DNA of 12,220 nt. It comes from Rodentolepis nana. Its lineage: Eukaryota > Platyhelminthes > Cestoda > Cyclophyllidea > Hymenolepididae. Location: the NCBI GenBank assembly GCA_900617975.1, contig UZAE01013920.1, positions 1 through 12,220 on the forward strand. Direction: 5' to 3'. Positions 5,773 through 12,220 of this stretch are shown in pieces. The notes under the pieces are model-generated. The model worked only from the letters and a program-made list of their open reading frames with translations, ran no database searches and had not been told where the DNA came from. The translations under genes were made by a program, and so were the position numbers. Position 1 is the stretch's first letter, and every line of letters begins with the position of its first letter.

Positions 5773-8700
5773 CTAAAATAGAATTTTTCCAACTCAGATC
5801 CTAAAGTACGGCACTTTAAATGAAATCGGTTAATAATGAGAGGAAGCACAAATCACCTTTATTCATGCAATCGGCCAATGTGCTTCTTGACGTAACTTTT
5901 GCTTTTGAAGGACAAACCGCAATAGTTGCAAACGTAAGGCCTCTCACCTGGAAAATAGTACGCAATGAAGAGCGTGAGTGAGTGAGTACTGCAGTATTTG
6001 TAGAAAGGGAAAGTTATTACCCTTATGGACGCCAGCTATGTGTTGAAGGAGATTATTTCGAAGGTAGAACTCCTTTAGGCAGACTTCGCAACTAAAAGGC
6101 TTCGAACCTGCTCATCGAAAAAAGTCCATTCAAAATGCAAAGTAATAGGTCTACAGTAAAAGGATATGATATTTACAAAACGGAAGCACAGAAACAATCA
6201 GTATTGAGATTATCATAGAAAGCTTTTAAAATCTGCAATTTTGCCCTTCGTAACATCCCCACACTTGACAAAAAGGCAGTACTAAAGATACAGCTAGGCA
6301 ACTTTCAGTAAACCACGGATTTCTGTGCTGCAAAACGAATCTTCTTCGTCTACCAACATGCGCGTAACCCATGTCATATTATGGGGTGTGATCTTACAAA
6401 GACATGTTGGCTCTTGTTCCATGGCCTCGATTGCAAGAGGTCTTAGAAAACAACTCTTACATTTCATTCAATGACCCAACTACATCTAGTAAATTAAGTG
6501 GCGTGTGAGAGACAGTAGTAGCAGTATTTTGCAGCACGAGGAGGAAATAAAGATGAGTAAAAACACTTACTTCCATGAATGTTCTTCACGTGTTCTTTGA
6601 GGTGGTTTAAGCGAGAAAAAGATTTCTCACACTGTTCGCATTTGAAAGGTCTGAAGTCTGAAAAATTAATACGCCATTTTGTTAAAAGTTGTGAGTGCAT
6701 AAAGTCGACCGTTATTTGTTGAGAAAATGCAAATACATCAAAGTTACACATTCAACTAATCTACTATGACATCGAAAGGCACAGGTCAACTGACTAGGTC
6801 ACATTACTAAAGTGGGTTTCCTTTAATAGATTTGTATAAGATATCACACTAAGAGATTAAATTTTGTACTAGCTTTACATTATAATTTCTAATGAAAATT
6901 GAAAACAGACTACACGTAATTACTTGAATAATTTTTTTTTAATAAATTGGAGTGTCCACTTTAACCACAACCGAACTGTTCTAACAGCAAGAGTGCTTTG
7001 ACCTATTTCGAAAATATGATCCCGATTCACCCCACTTCAAAAAGGGAAGAAAATATACAAAAGAGTAGTCAAAAAAGCTATGGTACGGGATGTCATGCCG
7101 AGCAATGAACCTCATAAGTTAAATCAACACAAGAAACATACTTCTATGAATACCATCCACATGGAACTGCAGACTACGTTTGGTTTTGAAGGAACAATCG
7201 CATTCTCCACATCGAAATATTATCAGATCTAGAAGAATAACCACTGATAATGAGACAGATATTACAAATAATACAAATAAGTGAAAATTTAGCTTTAAAT
7301 ATAAAGTATTAAGAACCACAGTACTCTTCCAAGCTTACCAACAGAAACCGCAATTGAAAATTTAAGCTTTCTCTCGAGATACGACTTAAGTGAAGGCATT
7401 AACCTAATATTTATCTTAGTTCTTGGTTACCTACTTCCACTTGACTAACCATACTATCGCACTACTGTTGGACCGATTGTGGAAGAACGCCTTACTCAGG
7501 TTAATAAGGAAGATGAGTCAAGATGTTGCTGCGAAAATCGATAAAAAATAGAAGGAATGCCTGAAGTAGCATTAACAAGCACTGCTTACTTTCATGTATC
7601 GCTTTCATATGTATGGTGAGACCGTACTTCCGTGAGAAGAATTTGTTACACACTTCACACCTGAAAGCCTCCAGATCTGAAAAATGAAATGAATTTCAAA
7701 ACTTCTTGATACAAAGTAAAGTAGGTATTATTTTGATTCTAGGTGCTCAGATTAATTTGAAAGAAGGCCAAAGGCTTGTGAACAGGAGGAGTACTTTTGC
7801 ACATCTATCTAGTTAATGTAGAGACTACGAGACTAAATTCTTGGACACGGACGTGAAAACCAATAGTCGAGAAATCAATGCTCGAGAAATAGCGACAGTA
7901 AAGTAGATCCAGATGTACCTAAAATATTTAATTCGGTTTTCTAAATTTTCGTGTAATCATGAATTTACAACTTTACACAACTTCCCCGAGTGGTGCTAAT
8001 TTCGAATAAGAGAAACTCGTTGTGCTTTGATGCGAAATGAATTATTGAGGTAAACGAGTATATAGTTTCCATAATGATTTACGAAAATGAAAATAGAAAT
8101 GTGATAAGTAGAAGAATACGACTTACTTTCATGGGCAGCTCTAACGTGTTCGTTGAGTTTGTCCTTTCGCGAGAACGTCTTTTCACACATCTCACATTTG
8201 AATGCCCCCACGTCTACGAAATCAGAAATAAACAGGTTTCGGAGGCTTCATTTTCTTACTTTCTCCCTATCTTAGAGAGGTTCAGCACTATTGTAAAGGA
8301 TAATTTTTTCTGAACTAAACTTTTGATACTCATATTTAAGAACGCAGTTGTCTACTATAAATCATAGGGTAACAGCTAACTTTGTCAGAATTAACTGACC
8401 CTGATTCTTAGAGGTTAATAAGACTTCCACCAGCTCATTTTTAATATATTCGGAATTTTGAAGCGGATGATTAATAATAGGATTACACATATATGGATGA
8501 TCTAGCCATTTACTCTTAAAAATAACACTAGGTGTAGACCAGACAAGGGGAGATTTGGTAGAAATCTTACTTTCGTGCACACCCAATACATGTTTTCTGA
8601 GGTAGGCAGCTTTGAAGAAGGATTTAGCACATTTTTCACATTTAAAATCTACAAAAAGATAATGAAGGTTTCAAAAATTTCAAAATTAACTCAACGATTC

Positions 8701-9551
8701 GTTGAGCAAAACATCTCCTTCTTATTTAAATTAGAACGGATGATAATATTAACAAATCACCTAAAATTTAACGAGACTCAATACTTTGCAATAAAGCGAC
8801 TCACTAGTCATTCAAAATAGATCTGTTCAGCGTTTCTTCTAACTTTCGATGCGAGTAGTCAAGCGGCTTTAGAAAGAGTCTTTATTTACTCCAGAGTAAG
8901 GGTATGTATCTCAATATTAAAAAAACCAAATCTATAGAAATGAAGTCATTTCATTAGTTATGGATTTTAGAAGTGGTAAGACAAAAACAAAAGACCAAAG
9001 TGTAACTATTTTCTAGAAAAATTTAACATATATAACTGTGTTATATTCAGTTAAGCACTTCTGTAAATGGAAGAAAGAAGTTTCAAATCAAATATGTGGA
9101 GGCAGAAGTAGTGGCAGATGCCCTGCTATCCAAAGAAGTCTCTAAGATTAAAGGTAATAGTGCAAACCAAAAACACAAGCAAAATGAATCCATTGCTATT
9201 TTTGAAAATGCGATATTTTGTAATCTAATAGAACATTTCAGAAATACATTTTGCAAACAATGAAATATACTGCAATAACTCAGAAGACAACAATTAAGAT
9301 GTACCTAAGAAGAGGATATAATCACAAACAACAGCTATTATGAATATATATAATGCACATGTATTAATTTCCTAAGTAATTATTTTTAAATATAAAATAG
9401 CTGCTAACAGCATGCGCCTTCGGACTTATAATAGGACGTGAACTGTCATAGCCTGTATATCTACTCAAAAACTACAAAGAATTTATAAACATAATAAATA
9501 AAAATGAATAAACATTTATTAATATAATTATTGCAGCTTACCAATTGGCAT
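5651..9551 (-). CDS. Gene B: spliced C2H2 zinc-finger gene (gene span)
   Basis: Proposed exons in transcript order: 9551-9542 (tentative start), 8648-8571, 8213-8127, 7676-7590, 7228-7142, 6657-6571, 6107-6021, then either 5947-5859 (seventh finger with stop) or 5772-5651 (tail like gene A). With the first ending the CDS is 612 nt, 203 residues and seven fingers; with the second 645 nt, 214 residues and six fingers. Both totals are multiples of three. Each finger is C-X2-C-X12-H-X4-H, and all junctions are phase 1 with GT-AG. Introns run 893, 357, 450, 361, 484, 463 and 73 bp; I see no extra exon or RNA gene in them. Likely a nuclear nucleic-acid-binding factor and a paralogue of gene A. The start exon is the weak point; the true 5' end may lie elsewhere. 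Confidence 0.75.
5859..5947 (-). CDS. Gene B exon B7: C2H2 zinc finger with in-frame stop
   Basis: Follows acceptor ATTTTCCAG and continues phase 1 from B6 (G|GT) to give HK-GERPYVC, the only canonical TGERPY-type linker in the window. Zinc ligands: Cys (codons at 5930-5928 and 5921-5919) and His (5882-5880 and 5867-5865). Helix -1, 2, 3, 6 are S, S, Y, K. Where other exons have GAA A|gtaagt, this one reads GAA TAA AGGTGATT, so the protein ends two codons after the last His ligand begins. A weak donor G|GTGATT lies just past the stop at 5857/5856. The finger is intact, so this is probably a genuine alternative C terminus rather than a dead exon. Confidence 0.75.
6021..6107 (-). CDS. Gene B exon B6: single C2H2 zinc finger
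   Basis: 87 nt between acceptor CGATGAGCAG and donor G|GTAATA. Junction A|GT gives Ser: linker HG-SSKPFSC. Reads CEVC-LKEFYLRNNLLQ-H-IAGV-H, zinc ligands all present. Helix -1, 2, 3, 6 are L, N, N, Q. The exon ends in G rather than A, so the next junction codon becomes Gly, which makes a canonical linker with B7. Both splice sites are weaker than those of the other exons (purine-rich acceptor tract, GTAATA donor). The following intron is only 73 bp. Confidence 0.85.
6571..6657 (-). CDS. Gene B exon B5: single C2H2 zinc finger
   Basis: 87 nt between acceptor AATTTTTCAG and donor A|GTAAGT. Linker HR-NFRPFKC. Reads CEQC-EKSFSRLNHLKE-H-VKNI-H with all zinc ligands. Helix -1, 2, 3, 6 are R, N, H, E. 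It ends IHG before the split codon, an unusual variant of the HES class. It is the closest to a textbook finger in the window. Surrounding introns (484 and 463 bp) show nothing else. Confidence 0.9.
7142..7228 (-). CDS. Gene B exon B4: single C2H2 zinc finger (HRS class)
   Basis: 87 nt between acceptor ATTCTTCTAG and donor A|GTATGT. Linker HE-NLIIFRC, where the K-P pair is replaced by I-I. Reads CGEC-DCSFKTKRSLQF-H-VDGI-H, with an extra Cys after the second zinc Cys. Helix -1, 2, 3, 6 are T, R, S, F. It is the only gene B member of the SLQ[YF]HVDG-x-HR class and pairs with A3, so this finger type existed before genes A and B separated. Confidence 0.88.
7590..7676 (-). CDS. Gene B exon B3: single C2H2 zinc finger
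   Basis: 87 nt between acceptor ATTTTTCAG and donor A|GTAAGC. Linker HE-NLEAFRC. Reads CEVC-NKFFSRKYGLTI-H-MKAI-H with all zinc ligands. Helix -1, 2, 3, 6 are R, Y, G, I. HES class. The linker lacks K-P and keeps only the aromatic before the first Cys. Neighbouring introns are 450 and 361 bp without other features. Confidence 0.9.
8127..8213 (-). CDS. Gene B exon B2: single C2H2 zinc finger
   Basis: 87 nt between acceptor GATTTCGTAG and donor A|GTAAGT. Linker HE-NVGAFKC. Reads CEMC-EKTFSRKDKLNE-H-VRAA-H with all zinc ligands. Helix -1, 2, 3, 6 are R, D, K, E. The start, NV-x-AFKCE-x-CEK-x-FS, matches exon A1 of gene A closely, making A1/B2 the second obvious pair between the two genes. The + strand open frame through this stretch is its antisense shadow. 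Confidence 0.9.
8571..8648 (-). CDS. Gene B exon B1: single C2H2 zinc finger, short form
   Basis: 78 nt between acceptor TCTTTTTGTAG and donor A|GTAAGA. Reads x-FKC-EKC-AKSFFKAAYLRK-H-VLGV-H, with all zinc ligands and X2/X12/X4 spacing. It is three codons shorter than its neighbours because the pre-finger linker is missing, as expected for the first finger of a protein, which needs no linker. Helix -1, 2, 3, 6 are K, A, Y, K. 78 is still a multiple of three, so phase 1 is kept. HES class. Confidence 0.85.
9051..9153 (+). pseudogene. Possible Ty3/gypsy RNase H C-terminal remnant (or stray exon)
   Basis: A + strand frame reads VNGRKKFQIKYVEAE then VVADALLSKEV, resembling the end of the RNase H domain of Ty3/gypsy polyproteins, where a Y-x-x-G-x-x-N-x-x-A-D-A-L-S-R motif is typical. 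The Gly and Asn are not kept, and neither the catalytic part nor integrase is visible nearby, so at best it is a small decayed fragment. It sits in gene B's first proposed intron, antisense to it. Alternatively it could be an exon: TTATATTCAG precedes it and G|GTAATA follows, with phase-1 exit as in the finger exons. I prefer the retroelement reading but hold it loosely. Confidence 0.35.
9542..9551 (-). CDS. Tentative start micro-exon of gene B
   Basis: ATG CCA ATT G followed by a good donor GTAAGC on the - strand, with A at -3 of the ATG. It ends in phase 1 with G, so joining exon B1 gives MPI-D-FKC and an open frame through all fingers; the Asp would match the D/N found at every junction. 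The upstream segment is AT-rich with no clear TATA or initiator. A 10-nt coding exon is easy to find by chance, so this rests mainly on phase and donor quality. The real first exon could lie farther upstream. Confidence 0.3.
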
Positions 9552-9559
9552 TTTCTACA

Positions 9560-11790
9560 GTGAAAATTTGAGATGTGCGTCATTTAACTGAAGGTCGAAC
9601 ACCATTGTCTTCATGTATTTATAATTTATTTTCGTTCACAATATTGAAGTAATGCATAAAATTGCATTTTAAATAATTCGGAATAAATTTTGTAATATAT
9701 TATGTATTGAAGATTATCTCCTATTTGAAAATATTATTATTTCGCGTAACTAGGTGCCTAATTTGTTTTCTAATATTAAAATAGTCTTGGTTTCTATCTA
9801 TTTTTCTATTAATAATAGCGTTTTTCTCTTGAAATCAACTGGAATAAATCCCCTTAAATAAACACGATAGCTAAAGCTATTTATATAATACACGTAGCAC
9901 TGGCGCTCATCTCAGAGTTTTGCGAGTAGATATATATAGTAAGGCATCGCTGAATTTGGTATCCCCTGGCTTACTATCTAGTAATTAACAAAAAATGGGC
10001 CAATCCATTTCCGTGCGGGAAGATTGGAGACGAGTTGTCATAAATCCCACGTGTTGGTGGAGAGGTCTCTCGTGATCAATTCTTATCATTGATGTGGAAT
10101 GCCCACAAAAAGGTAAATTTTGATCATACTGAAATGAAAACCAGCCAGATAAATACTTGTCAGTTCACAAGTAAAATTCTTAAGGAAGAGTGAACAGTAA
10201 TATACTTAAATGACTACATCCATCCAAATAGCGATTATATATTGTGCTGTCGGCCATTTAAGAGTTTACCTATAAAAGCATGCTTGGGGCTTAACTTTAT
10301 CTTGCATTTTTAGACGAATAATATGCGACGAAAGAATTTAAAATTTTTACTGCATAGAACATAAAAATATAGTAAACGATAAAAATTCATCGTGATTTTA
10401 TTGATTTTTATCTAAGCATTTAACACATCAAATGTTGAAGTCTTTTAATTAATCTTAAATGAAATGTCTGAATTGATGGAATTATTTACCATTCAAAATT
10501 TGGGAAATTTGTGTGCTTGCTTTTTCATAAAGAAGGCATGTACACCGTCACTAGATGTCTATTATTGAATTAACAATTTTAGAGATTCATAACGACAAGA
10601 TTTGTCCATTAGATAAACAGTAATGTCAAATCGTAGCATCTTGCATTTTAAATAACAACTTTCACAATACTGACAAGAAATGGTCTATTTTGATTACATT
10701 AGAAGAGCTTTCTTTGTGACTTTGCCACCAGATAAAGTAAAAATAATGTAGCTGGACTTCTACACGACAGGAAACTTTAATTAGCTTTTTGTGGAGCCTT
10801 TTACTGCTTGGGAATCCGTTAACAAAAATTCATATTCCTGTGAACAATTTGCTCGCAGACTAGAGACGGAAGACAACTTGGAAAATCAGAGTGTAACCCA
10901 GGGAATGGTTAACTGCGGGAGATATTAGGATGGTTGCTCCCAAGTATTTAATGCACTTCCACAGTAGAAAATTTCTGAAAACAAGTCCTAAATCAAGATT
11001 GCTTTGGGGAACGCAAAGAATTTTACATATGGTTCTAATTAAAACACATTTCATGTTTTTACTTTACGGCCACTAGATTTTAAGTCGTTTAGTTTTTTTC
11101 AAATTTGGAATGTGCTCACTTGGATTCAAATAAGCAAGGAAGGAGGAAAGGAAGTTTATTTGAAAACACAATTTCTACATAACGAACTGATAAACGTAAA
11201 TAGTAAACGTATAAATGTGAGTAGACTATGATACAACGCTTGTTTCAAGCTCATGTGTTAAAACAACACCATATCTAATGAAATAAATCAAGAAATGAAA
11301 GTTAGAAGCTTGCAAGCATGAAATGCAGCGATAAGCTAAGCAGTAAAGTTAAATTCTAATTGTAACCCAAACACGTGTTTTTGTCATATATGGTAATTCC
11401 AATTTCATAAAATGTCATATCAAGTCAAAACGACAGCCAGATGCCTTAGAGAAAAGAAATAAATGACATGTATGAAGGTCATCAGTAATGTTAAGTTAAT
11501 TTAATATACTTTAATTACCTTGATTTTTGCTTTTGTTCACGTTTCATTCGCACTAATCTTCTATTAAAATTATTGGTTACCATCCATGATATTGGTTAAC
11601 AGTCTTTCAATTTATCAGTCAAAATCACAATGCAATAATATTTTTCCCACCAAGATCTCCTTAAAGACACAAATATAGAATAACTTTTGTCCAAAATGAT
11701 ACTGTTTTGAAATCTTCTGTAAACTATCAAGTTTGAATTTGTAAGTCTATATTGGATAATTCTTGGGAATTCCTTTCCACAACTTTATAT
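9560..11790. other. Gene-poor, AT-rich region
   Basis: About 2.2 kb with no finger exon on either strand. The only items of note are a TATATATAG at 9931-9939 ahead of a 26-codon frame at 9995-10075 (listed separately). The - strand frame at 10860-11054 has no motif, and I take it as chance. No tRNA, rRNA or snRNA sequence is recognisable. Confidence 0.6.
9995..10075 (+). other. Short ORF with TATA-like box upstream, unidentified
   Basis: ATG in a good context (AACAAAAAATGGG) opens 26 codons beginning MGQSISVREDWRR and ending at TGA 10073-10075. TATATATAG at 9931-9939 is 56 nt before the ATG. MGQSIS fits the N-myristoylation pattern M-G-x-x-x-S. I do not recognise the peptide, and at this length an ORF is weak evidence. 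It might be a first exon, an element fragment or chance. Confidence 0.2.
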
Positions 11791-11860
11791 CTGTAGGAGA
11801 ATCTGCCATAGAGATTTCTGAGTTAGTAGGGCTTTACTAGCGTAATAATCCACTACAAAT

Positions 11861-11878
11861 TGGTGACTCTGACGTGAT
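11861..11878 (+). promoter_or_regulatory. Primer-binding site complementary to tRNA-Trp 3' end
   Basis: TGGTGACTCTGACGTGAT matches TGGTGACCCCGACGTGAT, the 18-nt complement of the 3' end of animal tRNA-Trp (the primer also used by avian retroviruses), at 16 of 18 positions. Both differences are C-to-T transitions, as expected from decay. It starts 3 nt after the proposed LTR end. Confidence 0.75.
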
Positions 11879-11885
11879 TGCCAAA

Positions 11886-12175
11886 GTCTGACTTTAATCG
11901 CTCAGCAGAGAACCAATCTCTCACTGGCTTGTGGATTTTCTCTCCTCGTCCCTCAATTCCCTCGGTGATCCCTTCCCGCTCGAATGATTATCACCTTACG
12001 TCCACTGCCGTTTCTCACGACAAGTCAGATCCTGACTTCCGCTCAACAGAGACTCCATCTCTCATCGGCGACGCGATTGTTCTTTACATCGCTCTCCTCA
12101 TCTGATGGTTCCTTCCCACGAACGATCAGCACATCAACGGCACCCCAACTCTCTCCTTTCACTGGCTAGGACTCT
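11886..12175 (+). repeat. Two degenerate ~144-bp tandem units in the element leader/gag region
   Basis: CTGACTT...CGCTCAGCAGAGA at 11888 recurs as CTGACTTCCGCTCAACAGAGA at 12032, 144 bp later, and similarity continues through CTCTCCTC and TTCCC...GAA-GAT words. In one frame the copies read KSDFNRSAENQSLTG and KSDPDFRSTETPSLIG, so the period is a whole number of codons (48). The frame opens from TTG, not ATG, and is broken after 12105. It is either an internal gag duplication or a duplicated leader. Confidence 0.55.
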
Positions 12176-12220
12176 CTCAGAACGCCCATGGAAACAAGCA
12201 ACAGCCGGAGCACGTTGCGT

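Larger units (their letters stand above)
11792..12220 (+). mobile_element. 5' end of an LTR retrotransposon, Ty3/gypsy-like, truncated by window
   Basis: The key evidence is a primer-binding site at 11861-11878. Just before it, a TG...CA-bounded stretch, TGTAG (11792) to CTACA (11857), with matching short inverted ends, could be a 66-bp LTR. Very short LTRs are known in the mag lineage of Ty3/gypsy elements in insects. Downstream sequence has changed base composition (C-rich, many TCTC words) compared with the AT-rich host DNA, and stop codons interrupt all frames, so the element looks decayed. The rest, including pol, lies beyond the right edge. The exact LTR start is uncertain without the 3' LTR. 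Confidence 0.6.

Noticed and set aside
6353..6410. 8-bp inverted repeat CCAACATG / CATGTTGG
   Set aside because: Arms are short and 42 bp apart; expected by chance in a window of this size.
8074..8313. 79-codon + strand frame
   Set aside because: Antisense shadow of finger exon B2; the - strand reading has all zinc ligands and splice sites.
8575..8820. 81-codon + strand frame
   Set aside because: Overlaps exon B1 in antisense and runs into intron; no motif.
10860..11054. 64-codon - strand frame
   Set aside because: No domain, no splice context, AT-rich surroundings; length is within chance expectation.
11519..11552. - strand MKREQKQKS followed by a GTAATT donor-like site
   Set aside because: Too short, weak donor, and the phase does not fit the finger exons.

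Overview
This is arthropod-like, probably insect, nuclear DNA. It is AT-rich, has spliced genes with short GT-AG introns (73 to about 1,000 bp), AATAAA polyadenylation signals, C2H2 zinc fingers, and pieces of Ty3/gypsy-type LTR retrotransposons. I cannot name the species. No bacterial operon structure is present, and most long ATG-initiated reading frames in the window are chance frames in introns.

The core of the window is a pair of convergent, paralogous zinc-finger genes built from single-finger exons. Gene A (+ strand, 5' end outside the window) has five 87-nt exons (158-244, 694-780, 1396-1482, 2494-2580, 2701-2787) and a short terminal exon ending at TAG 3692-3694, followed by AATAAA at 3725. 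Gene B (- strand) has a tentative start micro-exon (9551-9542), a 78-nt finger exon (8648-8571), five 87-nt finger exons (8213-8127, 7676-7590, 7228-7142, 6657-6571, 6107-6021), a finger exon with its own stop (5947-5859), and a terminal exon (5772-5651) homologous to gene A's tail. All internal finger exons begin and end in phase 1, so any of them can be skipped or joined to any other without breaking the frame. The rebuilt linker (H-x-N-L-K-P-F-x-C type) keeps the canonical seven-residue spacing between fingers. The proteins should be nuclear DNA-binding (or RNA-binding) proteins with a short C-terminal tail carrying a K-x-E-P motif of SUMO-acceptor type.

Around the genes: a microsatellite at the left edge; a duplicated exon-plus-intron block (around exons A2 and A5); an approximately 310-bp repeat inside gene A's last intron, with an inverted copy just past gene B's 3' end; 1.9 kb of gene-free DNA between the two 3' ends; a gene-poor right third with a small Ty3/gypsy RNase H-like remnant near 9.1 kb; and, from about 11.79 kb, the start of an LTR retrotransposon with a primer-binding site matching tRNA-Trp and a decayed, internally duplicated leader or gag region running off the window.
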